DNA of 64,000 bases, taken from the NCBI GenBank assembly GCA_013399305.1, contig VXAI01000089.1:1460307-1524306 (forward strand), read 5' to 3'. The DNA comes from Rostratula benghalensis (taxonomy: Eukaryota; Chordata; Aves; Charadriiformes; Rostratulidae). Of the stretch, positions 27,100-40,374 are shown one piece after another (positions within the stretch are counted from its first letter, which is position 1; the number at the start of each line of letters is the position of its first letter). The translations under genes and the position numbers were made by a program. The notes beneath the pieces were generated by a model that worked only from the letters and a program-made list of their open reading frames with translations, did not search any database and was not told the origin of the DNA.

Positions 27100-28185
27100 A
27101 GCAAAGGACTCAAGCTACTTATTAAATCCTCTTTTTGCATCATAAGTAGCAAAAAAAGCACAGCAGAGTTAATAGGTCCAACTGACAGCCAGGATGTGAG
27201 AGGAGGGGTGAGAGCAGGGTAGAGTGTTGCAGGGAGGTTAAATGAATGCTGTGTGCCAATATGAACTGTAGAAAAACTGGGGTGATGCCCACTAGATAAT
27301 CCCTTCTTTGGGGGAAAAGGAAAGAGTGAAAGGGGTAACTCACCAGAGCACCTCTGCAAGATTGAAGTTGCTGTGGAAGAAATTGTAGTACAGATTAACA
27401 AAATGAACAGTTAGGAATCACCAAAGCTAGGGGTATTCACCAAGAAACCCAAAGAATGGAACAGTTAGATTATTAACAGCATACTAACAGCTCACATCCA
27501 ACACCTCTGTACTGGAGGACTGAAGGCTGCTTTTTTATTATTTTATTTTATTTCAAAGATTGCAGGAAACTACAGGCCTCCTATTCAAACTATACCAAAG
27601 AGCAGAAACTGCAATGAAGTGCAGATCCAGAGGGCACCTAGATAAATAAAATCTAATTGAGAAGTGTTAGCATGGCTTCCGTAAAGAGCAGTCCCTCCTT
27701 ACAAGCCTCTCAGAGGTCTTTGAAGGGATGTACAAACATTTGCATAAGAGCCATTTACATGGTATGGTCTACTGGGCTTTCTTACAGCTTTTAAGAAAAT
27801 ATCAGGTAATGACCAATTTCTGCAAAGGAAGAAGGTCACCCACCAACACCTGTGCTCTGTGACCTGTGCTTTTCTACACGTTCATAAGTGACCTGGAAGA
27901 TAGGAGGTGAGCATGCAGGTAAAGTTTTCTTGCCAGTACAAAGTTTCTTGAGGCATTAGGAAAAAAAAAAAAAAAAAGAATTACAGCGAGGACTGAGTTT
28001 GATGATAGGTAGTTTCATGAAAACGTCGCATCAGTGCTTGCCAGCAGCCAAAAAACCAAACCAAGTGTTAAGAACTGCTAGGAAAGAAAAGCAGAGCAAA
28101 ACAGTTGACATTGCTATTCTGCTGTCTAGATCTGGGGTTTGCCCATACCTCAATACCACATACAGTTCGTAGTTTTGTTTCAACT
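27100..28185 (+). mobile_element. Ancient CR1 LINE relic, ORF2 reverse-transcriptase region
   Basis: A badly decayed stretch follows, in order, the ORF2 of an old amniote CR1 lineage of the type common in turtles. Landmarks are gtggaagaaattgtag with ggtattcacc-aagaa (27371-27450), tactggaggactg (27511-27523), ggaaactacaggcctcc (27565), agcatggcttccgtaaag (27670) and tctttgaaggg (27718). They continue with cgttcataagtgacctggaag (27879), gataggtagtttcatgaaaacgtc (28004) and tgcccatacctcaataccacatacag (28140). Frame is destroyed by many stops and indels. A 17-base A run (27961-27977) interrupts it. The part before 27365 is only weakly similar. The open frames on either strand here are by-products. 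Confidence 0.8.
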
Positions 28186-28990
28186 TTGTTGGCTAGGCAA
28201 CTGCAGCACTATCCAGGCCTGCTGGAAATGTGAGTCTACAAGAAAATTTCCATCAAAAAGGGAAAGAAGTAACAATTACAGCTTCCTAGTGCCATATGCA
28301 GGACATTTAGAATCAGAAGTATTTCAATATGTCTTATTGATTCTGACCAAGTGTCCGAAGATTTCAAGTTGTCAGAAGAATAAAAAAAAAAAACGTAACC
28401 CTTTTTTGGTTTGTTTGTTTTCAAATAGAAAACTGGGAGAGAGGAAAGGAAAACAAGAACGATTTAGAGAAAGCTTAAAATGTTTTCAATATTTTTGTCC
28501 AATGGAAAAAATATTTTGGTTCTTTCTCAGTATCATCAACCCTATGCATTCTGAACATAACTGCAAAACACATACACCTTAGAATTAAGGTTTTGGAGAG
28601 AAGCTGGAAAAGCTGGGTCAGAAATAATGTCAAGCAAAGCAAACCGAATTTGTCATCAGCATTCCCAATCAGAATCTCCAGATACAACTGTAGTGTAATC
28701 AATACATCCTCAAAGCAATTGAAAAAAGCATTCTGGTGACTTATCAGTCTGTGGAATATCTCCTAAGGAGAAATAGTCTGAATTTCATTGCTTTCACTGT
28801 ATTTAAAAACAGAGTGTGGAAACACTGAAGAACATAAAAGCAGTCCATTGTTACATGACCTTGTGCAGATGGCCTTAGGAACATAAATATTTGTTGAGCT
28901 TGAAGCCTCATTTGACAACATTTTATAGCAAAAAATATCAGCAGTCAGGTTTCTGTCTTGTTTTCTAGCTGCTTCTTGGAACAGGCCCAG
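28186..28990. other. Spacer between two CR1 copies
   Basis: About 800 bases of AT-rich DNA that I cannot align with either CR1 copy. A 12-base A run lies at 28382-28393. The 147-codon frame at 28139-28582 starts inside the old CR1 relic and runs into this spacer. It has no recognisable domain and is not called a gene. Confidence 0.55.
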
Positions 28991-29437
28991 CAAATGGCCA
29001 CAAAGATGATCAGAGGGTAGGAGCACCTCTTCTATGAGGACAGGCTGAGAGAGTTGGGGTTGTTCAGCCTGACGAAGAGAAGGCTCCGGGGAGACCTTAA
29101 AGCAGCCTTCCAGTATCTGAAGGGAGCCTACAGGAGAGCTGGAGAAAGACTCTTTGTTAGGAAGTGGAATGACAGGACAAGGGGTAACAGCTTTAAATTG
29201 GAAGAGGGGAGATTTAGATTACATACCAGAAACAAATTCTTTCCTGTGAGGCTGGTGAGGCACTGGAATAAGTTGCCCAGAAAAGTTCTGGATGCCCTGT
29301 CTCTGGAAGTGTTTAAGGCCAGGCTGGACTGGGCTTTGAACAATCTGTTCTAGTAGGAGGTGTCCCTGCCCATGGCCGGGGCGTTGGAACCTGATAATCT
29401 TTGAGGTCCCTTCCAACTCTACACATTCTATGATTGT
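28991..29437 (+). mobile_element. CR1 LINE, younger 3' end with C-terminal ORF2 tail
   Basis: A well-preserved CR1 3' fragment starts at ggccacaaagatgatcagag and ends at cattctatgatt, the typical CR1 terminus. The frame at 29054-29353 (99 codons, closed by a natural stop) encodes the extreme C-terminus of the CR1 ORF2 polyprotein, after the reverse-transcriptase domain, with the family pattern SFKLEEGRFRLHTR followed by RHWNKLPRKV. The catalytic domains are absent because the copy is 5'-truncated, so it is not a functional gene. It lies in the same orientation as the older relic 0.8 kb upstream and is clearly less diverged. Confidence 0.95.
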
Positions 29438-32400
29438 ACTAGAGGAAACCTGTAACATTATATAAAAAAAAAGTACCTTAGCCACTACTAGTGGCTAAAA
29501 AACTGAACTATTCTTTAATTTATCTAGTGGCACATAATTTAAAAGACTGACAAGAACTTTTTAACAGGATTTCACATGTGCAAAATTTCATATCCTCCAG
29601 TGGCGGGTCTAATCTGCTTTAAATTCTGTACCCACCTCCTTGGAAGATGTAAGCCTAGGTTGTTGTCATAGACCACATAGGATCTTGTGTCACAAAGGTT
29701 TGGGATGTTTGACACAATTTAGTGTATATGCATTTCAGATAGAGAACTCAAACCGCTGCTCATGAAAAAGGTTGTTAGGTCACTATTGTTTATGGTTCCA
29801 ACATTCTGGATGTGGAAAAGTAAAACACCATTTCAAGAGGTATTGAGACTGTAATTATCATTCTTTGGTTTGTGGTTAGAAAAACTGCAGGGTCACTAGC
29901 ACAGCAGTTTGTTATGGAGGCATATAGTAAAGATACTAAATCATTAAAAGGCCCTTTTATGAGCTCTTTAAAAAACTTTTTTCTCTGGGAAGAACGCAGC
30001 AGCATTTCTGCTCAGCAAAATTTCTTTCTGAAGAACTTCATTTAGGATTGGGCAGACTTTATTACCTTGTTGTAGAGAATATCTCAGAGGGATTATGAAT
30101 ATCACTTTGCTTTTTTTCTCTAAGAGACTCACAAGCTTTTTTAGTCCTGTGGTTGACCTTAATCCTGCTTTTGCTGATGTCCTTCTACATTCCCTGGTCT
30201 GTCTGTCCCATCCTGCAAGGCCTGTCTTACTTAAATAATTCACAGTCAACACACCCAAAAGCAATAGGAACAAATTTTTTCTCCAAGTCCTTGCCCTCTT
30301 TATAACCAAGGTCATAAAAAGCTGTGGCTCTGTGGTTAGTTTCACTTACACTCTCTTTCCTTCTCAGTCATCACAAAACCTAATTCAAAATGGGCTTTGG
30401 GTATCTGCCTTTCAGGTTTATCTATAGGCTTGTGCTTTAATTTAATTTAAACCAGGTGGACCAAGAGCAGGCTTTCTTGGTGCCTCCTCCCATACTGTCT
30501 CCATCTTTAAAGGATCACCTGAATTTCTCACTTTTCCTGCTTTCACAACCTCAGCTGACAAAGCTGCTTGACTCTTAGGTGTGTGGCTGCCTTTGCATCC
30601 AAGGAATTTTGCCATCAGTGTCTTGAAGAAACAATTTCAGGCCATTTCATTATATGAAAACATAGTATCCAGGATGATTCTGTTATGATGAGTTTGCTGT
30701 TGTTTTCAGCTGCTTTACAAACAGAAAGCAGGATTCAGCCCCAATATAACAAGAAAGTAAATAGTGCCCAATAGTGAATGACCCATATTCAAAAACAAGA
30801 ATACCATTTTTTTCAGAAACTCAGGCATACGCTGAATTTCCAAAGGTTAAAGATGGAACTCCAACCCAACCCTTGCCTTTCTCCGTACAGCACAGATACG
30901 TTGTCCTAACATTGCTTTTGTAGATATAGTCCCTTCAGAGCCCATGCAGAACTGGCTTATTTTAAAAAATAAATAAGTAAATAAATTTTGTAAAGGATAT
31001 TGTGTTTTGGGTTTTTTTCACCCACCCCCAGCCTTTCTCCAGAACTGAAGTGACTAAAGTAACAGGCATCTTGGGCATATTAGCCACCCTCCTTTGGACA
31101 CGTGAGACTGCTGGAAACTGTGTGTCAGTTACTGCGTCCAAGAGCAGACACTATGCCAAGTCATTCATAAATGTCAGCATTCTTCTCCCTACTTTAACTT
31201 CCTCCCCGCCCCCGACTTTTTTTCCTAAGGCACTCACCAGCAGGGCTCTTCCTCGCCCTCCCTCCAGCGGACGGCAGTGAGCTCCAGAGATTCCCTGGCT
31301 GCCTTTCCCTCTCCTGCTGGCACCAGGCACAGGGAGCAGACCCAGCTCTCCAGCTCCCAAGTCAGCCCCTGTGGTGCCAACAAGAAGGGAGGAGAGAAAC
31401 AGCCCAGCTGGTGAGGGAAATCCCCTCTCACAACCCACTGCAATCAGCTTCTGCTGGCCTCACTTCTGAATGCTCCCTCCAATCCCTCTTTGGTCTATCC
31501 TCAGCTGCACCCACCTTTTGAAGGATTCAAACCCACACTATTTAAATAGATATCCAGAGGGAAGGCTCCTGAGATGCCCCAGTTGGGTGCCTACCCACTG
31601 CCAAAATTGCCCATCTATCCCATGCACATTGGAGTGCTGTGGACCCATGAGGCAGACCTGAGCAGGACGAAACAGCCCAAGGCTTCTGTTCTGGCACCAG
31701 CCTTGCCTCTCTGGGCCAGCAGACCCACACACATACCTTTCCCTCAACATACATTGCATACAAGTGTGTTTTCTTGCATTCATATTGAAAGCAGAACTGC
31801 TTGAAGAAATTGAAAACACACAAAAGCTCATACTTTTCACTTGTTTTCAACAAAATAAGGTCTTTTTTGTCTGGCAAAGTAAACCAAATCTGGATTTTCT
31901 TCAGTACTTTGGTTCTAGTGGAAAGGCAGCCTCACTCCAAAAGCAGCACTTCCACCATGAATGCCCTCTAATGCCAGAGAAGGCAGATTACACCACCAGT
32001 GATCTCCATTGATGTGTGGGAAATATGGATTAGCTGAAGAAGAGCTGGACTCTGTCCTGGAAAGCTAGAGAAGCAATATCAGGGAGCGATTGCCACCTGG
32101 GCCAGGCCAGGACCAGATAAGACAATGTCACCACTCTTTGCAGGAGAGGGAGGAGACAGCTAAGAAGCAACAGAGATCATCACCAGGAGGTTATTGTGGG
32201 AGTTGGTAGCTGGTTGAAAGGAAAGGCTGTGGCTTCTTGAAATGGAAAAAAAAACCAACCTCCCCACAGTGTTATAGCCAGTTGTTAAAAACAAGGACTA
32301 ACAGCTCCCGTGTCTGTGGAATGAATTGAGTAAAGGAGCTAATAGAGAAAATACATGCTTTGAAATCACTCCTTACAAGGACAACTTATCTAGAATATCA

Positions 32401-33500
32401 GAAATTTATCCTTGCATACAAGGATATGCCCTTAGAATGGAATCTGAAGTAAACAGCAGATAAGAAATTAAACCTGCTTCTCCAAAGTCCTTGTTATGCA
32501 TATCATTCTTGTATGTTTTTTAGGTGCTCTCCAAATTCACTTAAAAATTGACTTTGCCCTGGGACTTGAGAGGGTGCCTGATCTAATGACAGGAAGAGAG
32601 GTAAGAGCCCTGACACTTCTGCTCCTTCCATTCAGAGATACTGATGCTTCATGAGGCAACACTTTCCCATGTTGTTAAACCAGATGGAGGTAAGCCTCTT
32701 GTTTTGCTAAGGAGATTAAAACATAATTTCTATTTCTCATTACTGCTTTAGTGGTGGTCCATTATCAGGCCTTTCCTCAGGACAACTGTGGGTGTGAAAT
32801 AGTCCCTTGTTTGGTCTCTAAGCCAGCCTTAATGTCTACGGCAGTCTCGAAGCAGCACAAATTTTGGCTTGGAAGGAAGAGAAAATTTGCATGCAACATT
32901 GAATGAACGTCCCAGAGAAGCAGTGACCAATGATTCACTTTGAGTAATGCTGACTCACTTCAAGGTACTTTCCATGTAGACACACACACTGAGAGAGTGA
33001 GCAAAAATAAATGCCTGATCTCAAGAAAGTTCAAACCAAATATTGTTGTAACCTTTTACTTTACCCAAAGAGAAAAATCAGTCTTCTTTTTATGGAGAGA
33101 GGCTGTTTGGCAAAGCAGCTGAAACCAGTTGTTTTTGTTTTCACAGGAGTTTCAAATCCAGAGATAACCGTTACGGACAAGTTTTTAGGGTGCGTAGGGC
33201 AGGCCACAAAATTGCAAGTGCTTAAAGCCTGGAGTATGTAAATAAAGGTTTGTAAATGCTGCAGCGTCTCAGTATACACATAGTCTTGGGGAATGGGGCA
33301 AAGCTGAGCACAGTGACAATGACTGTCAGTAGCATTTGCAAACCTTTGTCATTCTGAGAATATCGGATGTATCTTGCTTGTGATCCAGGAGCCCCCAGAC
33401 AAGTTCTCCTTTCCCCGTCCTGTAGAGGTAAGTCCCTGGTAAAATTTTCTCCATCCATGAGGTGCAAGTACTGGCCTGAAGGAGCAGTAAGACCCTGCTC
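29438..33500. other. Non-coding stretch, no gene supported
   Basis: Unique DNA, becoming GC-richer at about 31190-31750 (ccccgccccc at about 31205). That block supports several short overlapping frames on both strands (up to 111 codons at 31542-31877, minus), as expected where stop codons are rarer. I see no CpG-dense promoter, recognised exon or known repeat. Confidence 0.55.
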
Positions 33501-33686
33501 CAGAGCAGTAGCATTTCTGTTTCTCCTCCCTGGTGTCTAGATCTATCCTAGCAAGGGCTCTGCTTAGATGCACTCTCCTGTTACTCACCCACACAGAGCA
33601 GTAGCATTTCTGTTTCTCCTCCCTGGTGTCTAGATCTGTCCTAGCAAGGGCTCTGCTTAGATGCACTCTCCTGTTACTCACCCACA
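33501..33686. repeat. 93-bp tandem duplication, two copies
   Basis: 33501-33593 and 33594-33686 are head-to-tail copies of a 93-base unit starting cagagcagtagcatttctg. I find a single difference, a at 33545 versus g at 33638, so the event is recent or the copies were homogenised. The period is a multiple of three. It therefore gives two 31-residue repeats in the minus-strand frame 33349-33894 (181 codons), whose protein is otherwise unrecognised. The length of that frame is partly a product of this duplication. Confidence 0.97.
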
Positions 33687-36600
33687 TCTGCTGCAGACTT
33701 GTCATACTGACAGTTTCTGCTTCCCTTATTTTTTCAATCCTCTGCAGATGCCCAGGCACACGCTGCTGTTTGGGTACGCATCTCATGGTCACAGCAGCAA
33801 CACACTTCTGTGCTGCACAAAGTTCTACAGTCCCAAGACACAGTACTTCTTGGAAACACCCTGAGGACCTGAGGGACATCTTTGGCCAACTCACTAGACC
33901 TCTGGGATCTCCATGCTGCTACTGAACAGGTCTGAACAGTTGCTTTTCTCTGCCATCCTTGCCAAAAGCAGCAGGAAGCTGCATGCTGTTCCCTTCAGCT
34001 CTCTGGCAGGATCAGGTTGCACACAAACTGAGTACCACTGCTTTATGGATTATCTTCACAGATGCTGTCATAGTTTTGGGGTAGGGTGGGTGTTGATGAG
34101 GTCATGTTGCCTCTCGTTCCTGTGTTTCCTTAATCCCACGTTAATTTGTTGTGAATTAAAAGCCTAAGAAAGCAGCAACTTTGTCTCAGAGATACCTAAT
34201 GTAGGCATTGAGCTGTGCTAAACTGCTCTCAGGAAGTTGCTGGGAGGCTGGTGGGATGGGGCAGGAGACATGGATTATGGCCAGGCAGAAACCTCAGTGT
34301 CATGCAACAGCCATGAAGATAAGCATCCTTTGCAGGGCTGATTTAGAAAGCAGATCTTCACACAGTGGTACCATTGCCCCTCCAATGTCTTTCACTGCAA
34401 TTGTCCCTTCCCTGAATACACATGCAATGGATATACCTGGTCAGAAACCACACTCCAGCCTGTGCACCTGCAGGGAAGTAGAGTATGTCCCAGCAGCCCT
34501 TAATTACCCCCACCAAGTGCTGGCCAAAGAGGCTGCCATCATGCCTGGAGCTTAATGCAGGTACCGCTTGCCAAGCGGAAGGAGCAGAACACCTGCTTCA
34601 GCACAGGAGCCAACAGGCTCTTCATTAATTAAATCAGATAGAAATAAATAATGTCGGTGATAATAAGAAAGAAAAAGTGAGTCCAGATTATTAATATCAA
34701 AACAGATTCAAACTGCTGATACACAAAACCTTTCCACTGAAAACTGCTGCCTACCACCTCCCTTTCCCTGATTTTGTTTTGAAATTTCTCATTGCCACAT
34801 GTTATTAAATGGAAGGCTTTCCACCTCTGGCTCATGATTGCATCCTAAACATTTTTTTCCTCTTTCTAAGCAAGAGTCACTGCCAGCCTTCCTGCATTGT
34901 GCAAGGGACACTGAGGCACTGGAATTACAGAGGGCTGAGTGCTCCAGCTGTGGCAGCTTGGAGGCCACACTGCCCTCACCTATTTCACCACAAAGTGGCA
35001 TGGACAGCCTGCCACCACCTGAGGGATTTCAAGCTGTCTGCACCGCAGTGGCATTGTCCTGGTGTAAGGCATACAATAGTCACACACTGACCTGCATCAA
35101 AGCATCCAGATGACACTGGATCACTCAGACCCTTGTTTTCCCACTCTCAAGGAAGCTATCCCCAGCACTGCTCAGAGGTCTGTTCAAACCTGTGCTCACT
35201 GAGTGTTATTGTTACAGAAATAAAAGATCTTAAATATCCCAAATGCCTGTTTATCAGCAGGGCTGGGAAAGCTGGGGATTTGTGCATATGGGCAGCAAAA
35301 GTGGGAACCCACTTTATGGAGCCAGAGGCAGAGGAGGGGAGTTTCTCCATCGATTTCACTGGGACTACAGTGTCCAGCAGCCATCCTGCTTCCAAGCCCA
35401 GCTCCAAGCTGGAACTTCTCTAACCCACCAGTGGCCAGCAAAACCAACCAGCCATCCTCAGGCTAGTGAAGTTTCCCCATGCCACTGCACTGATGGTCTT
35501 CCTGGATGCAGCCCAGAGGGAGATGGCAAGAGCCTAGGCTGGCCAGGGCTGGCTCTTGAGCATTGCTGGTGCTGGCTGAGCAGGGTACTGCTAATCCTGA
35601 GCAGGAGTGGCAGACTTGATACTCTAGAGGGGAACCTACCACACAGCAAGGATTTTGTCAGGCATTTCGCAGAGGCCCTGTTTGGAGAGAACATGATGTG
35701 CCTGACCTCCTTGCAGTTCATTTGGCTCACAAGACACCTTCTTGTGCTGCATTGTGCTTCCCCTCCCCTTCACTGTTTGCCTCAGGCCTTCTCTGTGAAG
35801 AGAAACACCAATTCAACCAGTCCCCCTCCTGAGAAATGATGGCATGCATTCGCAGGAAAGGAGAGGATGAAAGGGAAGGTGCTCACTCTCACCTATGACA
35901 GTATGTAGGAGCATGCATCTCTGCACACCCAACATCCCTGCAGGACACTGTTCTGCAATGTGCTGTTCCACAGTTAGAGCCAAGTGCAGCTACAGAGAAA
36001 TAAAACTTCCTATATGCATAATTTTTGCAGGCGCCATCAACGGTATGAGGCAAAACAGCTTTGAAAACACTTACTTATATTCCAGCCACTCCCAAACTGG
36101 AAACCTCATCAATGATAAATCATATCTTTCAATTAACCTTGATTTTTTTTTTTCTTCAGTGCAAACCTAGCCAAAAATGTATCGTATTACAAATGTTGAT
36201 GTATTTTTGCCATCTATTCATCCTTCCCATTTTTTGGTTTTGTTTTTTGGTGTAGTTTTTTTTTCCAGTATTTTGCCCACTTATTTGAAAGAGTTGAGGG
36301 AGGGCTTCCCAGGGAATTCAGCATCAAAGGCTGCAACAAAGACAGCTTGTCCCAGGGCAGAGGGCCACTTCAATATAATATCTTGTCAATTCCTGTATTA
36401 CTGAGAATTTGTTTCCAATTGTCTACGTTTTGAGTGATTGCTGCTGCTCATACCACTCAGTATCACCAGAGGGGTAAGAAAGGCACGTTCTCGCTTAACC
36501 ACTGAGCTGAGACATGAGAGAGATCAATTTAGTGCACAGCCTTCTCTCCCACAAGACTCTTCCGTAATACTGACCATCTCATTTAGACTCAGAAATCACT

Positions 36601-39600
36601 TGGACACCAAGCTGCAGTTCTGTAACTGGAAATACTGATTTTACAATTAACGTGCATACACACAGGGGAGGAGACTATAAACTAGAAACAGCAAGGTACT
36701 TTTCAGCACAGTGGGCTTTCCTGGTTTTGAAAAATCTTTAGCCCTCTGATTTTAGATCCCTAGTACCTCATATGTGTCACATACACAAAGTGACTGCCTA
36801 ATCCTCCTCAGTATGGGTTGTTTAGGCAATTATTTTAATATTTATCTAGTTTAAATTTCCAAAGACTTTGAAGGTCCAACACTAATATTGAACAGGATTT
36901 TAAGTACCTTTGAATATCTGTTCTTCAGTGTCCCTCAGATAAAAGCTTAACAATGGCTCTATGTCTTCTGTAAATGCTTCCTCTAAAATAATTCACTCTA
37001 GACTTGATTGGGACCCTCACACACATACATTATGTGTCTCTTTTGGGAAGTCAGTCTCTTTTATGATGACACCCATGCACCACTGGTTTTGTCCATGCGC
37101 ACACACTTGTTTATTCCAAAAGCCTGAGCAGAGATTCAGTGAAGTAGAGCATCTCCCAGAGGAGAAAGGGGAGGAAGGAAGGGAGCAATGTGCTAAGTCA
37201 ACTAACTAATCCTAATGCAAGGTAGTGCTGACTCCCTGTTCTTTCATTACACCTCCAGGCAATGAGGCTCCATAAAGGAATGCACCTTTCCCCTTTTAAT
37301 TGTATCCTTCACGTTTCCAGTGTCCTCTAGGACTGCACAAGTGGTAATAACTTGTTTGTTCAGGGTGGTTTTATGAATCAGCCAGCATTTACTCGCTCAA
37401 AATACATGAAGTCTGACATTTCCCTAACTATATAGGAACCCTCTGCATCTTACTGTGCTGCAGATTGGACTTTGCTAAAGAACAAATAAATTCAAAGTGC
37501 CCTGAATTACATGTGTGGAGGCATCTGTTGTCAATTACAATCAGTAGGGTAGTGAAGGGAAAACAAGGAGGGAATCCTTTGAGACAGTAACAGTGTGCAT
37601 CAGGGAAAAGATCCCTCAAGTTTCATTTGAGTAGGTTTTATTAGTAGCGGTTGCAATTGGGAATCACTGACCGGGGAGGTAGAGAGATGGTCAGGTTTGA
37701 TTTGCTGCCTGTTTGCAGTAGCTCTGACAGTAACCCAGTGGGGTCTTGCAAGGGGTCATCAGGAACAGACCACTCTGACTCCGCATTTATGCCTCAAACA
37801 TTGTCCCTTCTATTGAAGATATCTGCTTACCTGCCAGCACCCATAGGTTGCTCAAAGAACACCTGAGCCCTACCTAACCCACTGTTTCCAGCAACACAAT
37901 GTTCATGCAAGAAAGGCAATATTTGTCCATGAGTCTCCAGAAGTGGGAAAAGATCATCTTTGAGATCTTTATTTCTTGTTCAGACTTATGTATGGATAGG
38001 GAGCATAGGAAAATATGGACAAAGTTGGGAGTAGTGCCATTTGCTTTCTAGAGTCACTGAAATGAGCAAAATTAGACTTGCAATAGAGATAGTCTTCTTA
38101 CTATTTACATCAGAAATGCCTTCTTTTTTTTTTTTTTTTTCCGCTGGGAAAATACCATCTTTTCAATGGGCCACTTTAACGCCAGCAAGGGAGAATCGAC
38201 CTTTTCTATCCCACTGAGATTTTAAGAACTTTCACTAGACCTATTCATGAAACTGGTGTCAAGACCTCTCCCCAGCTTCCACACAAGCTATTTGTAGAAC
38301 TAGTTTCAGTAACAAAGGAATTTCTATGGAAATGTGGCTGCTTGCACTTTCTTTAGGTAAAAAAAAAAATGGAGAATTTGTTTTTTCATCAGACTGTTGG
38401 TTGCAAAGTGAATCCAGCCTGTTCAAGTGCAAAGTTTATGTCGTAAATTTCAGTACCTGCTGACTGGCTATTGCAACAACTAATGAATGGGCCCTCAGCC
38501 TCAAAGCACCTTCTCATCCTGTGAGTGGTGGTCATCCTGACCACCTTGAGCTACATCATGAAAGCTTCATATGGTGAAGAACTGCGGAACATATGCCATG
38601 TATCTCAGAAAGCTAAGGGGCCAGAAGCAAGCTGGGAGTCATTCCCAAATAGCGCATTACAATGGGCTTCCTCAGGAAAAAAGGGAGAGGGGCTGGGCTG
38701 GTTGGACTGGCCCTCATGCCCCAGGATGTCAATTCTTTCTCCCCCCGCTGACTCGGTTCCTTTCAGCATTTGCAATCCAGATCATTAAGCAGCCCTCACA
38801 TCAGCTGTGGTCACCTGAAATAATTCCACCCTGATCTCCATGTCTGTGTGCACAAGATGATTTCTGCCGTGGCACAGCTGCACCCCTGCAGTCTCTGCCA
38901 GTCTCCAGCATGTTCACCATTCAACTGGCATTATGGCATCCTTTCCTGCAGAGCATATATTTGTGCAATGATTGGCCTCCTTTGGAAGTGACTGAATAAG
39001 AGCCCTTGGTCAAATGCTACACTCAGAGAAGTGAATACAACTTTCCATGACTTCAGAGACAGCTGTGCCACTATAAAGAACAGAATTTGGGTTTAAAAAT
39101 CCCCCTACAAAGCCAATATTTGAATTAAAAAGTAGGCTGGAAGGCAAGGAAAGTGCTTTCAACAACTCCACTAGTTGCTGAAGGAGTTGCTCAACCCTTC
39201 AGCTGTCAAAGGGGAAACACTAAACTCAAAAGAACAGTCCAGCTCTATTGCACAGATGGATCTCTAGTAATGTATAGAAGACATAAAGAGTAGCCCTAAC
39301 CCATGGTCCTCTGTGCTAAAGACTTTCCCCCCACCCGCTAATTCCCTATAGCCTATCCTAAATTGCTTGACTGTGACTCGTGAGTTGCCCCAGGCTAGAA
39401 CTTGCCCAATGTCATCGAGGAGCCCATTAGCATGATCTACACAGCTCTTTTGCAGAATTGAAAGGCTGTCTCGTTGCTTATGGACAGCTGAAAAAAGTGT
39501 CAGATAACATACCAGAGCAAAGACTCCTAAAGGACTTTCAGAACAATGCCATGACAAAGCTTTTCTGTGGGATTACTAATGCTTTCAGTAGCCTAACTTC

Positions 39601-40374
39601 AGCTCCTACACTGATTGCTTACGAAATGTGTCAGAGACCTCAGCTGTTAGGGAGCCCAGTACCATCAGGTAATTTCTATGTGTCCCTTATAGAAGTCAGC
39701 ATTTGACTGTTAAGATTTTGCTTTGTCCTTTCTTTTTCATCTCCAATGCTTACTGCTCCAGGGTGTTTGTTGATGACTTTTCAAAACAGGAGGCCTTCAA
39801 CTTGATTCTGGTGGTACTAGGTGTATTTGCTTTATGAGCTTTTTCATATTAGTTTCTTCTCCTGTACTGTTGAGGTTGGGGTGCTTTGTAGGCATCTGGA
39901 AGCCAGTCAAGGTTAACCCACCACACCATGGCTGGTAATGCCCATGGTGGTACATACTGACATACTTCGAGGCACATGTGGGTTAGGCAAGAGACATGGT
40001 CCTGGCACAGCTATGAAGAAAATGGAGGGACAGAGAGTGGAGGTATTTAAAATTTTGCTTGGGTTTTTACCCAGGTTTTATTCTTGCAGAAAAATGAAAT
40101 TATTAATTTAAATTGTTCCTTTTATTTTTTTTGGCTTTCCCATGTTTCATGCACTAGTAGTGCTTTCTTCTTTGCATGTACAAGTTTATTCTGATTAACT
40201 GGAATAATATTAAAAGCAAACTATTATTTGATGAAAGATAAATGTCAGCTTCTTAAATGCTTCAGTGGTAAAAATGCAGTTTTTCCTTTTCTCCTTTGTG
40301 TGCTCACAAAACAGGAAAAGCCAAGGCAGATTTGACATTTTTCCCAAAAGAGTTAATCACTTCTGGTTTTGTTA
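33687..40374. other. Non-coding stretch with a GC-richer part
   Basis: Mostly unique DNA. 34850-35830 is visibly GC-richer and contains the longest frame of the window (35243-35839, plus, 198 codons), which starts inside unique DNA and shows no known domain. A 17-base T run lies at 38124-38140, and further T runs at about 36147 and 36257. No RNA gene or dated transposon is recognised. Confidence 0.55.

Noticed and set aside
28139..28582. 147-codon open frame
   Set aside because: Starts within the decayed CR1 relic, runs in a different sense from any CR1 protein and includes a lysine run from an A tract. Not a gene.
31190..31760. GC-richer block as a possible CpG-island promoter
   Set aside because: CpG dinucleotides are few, and no first exon, TATA or initiator arrangement is convincing.
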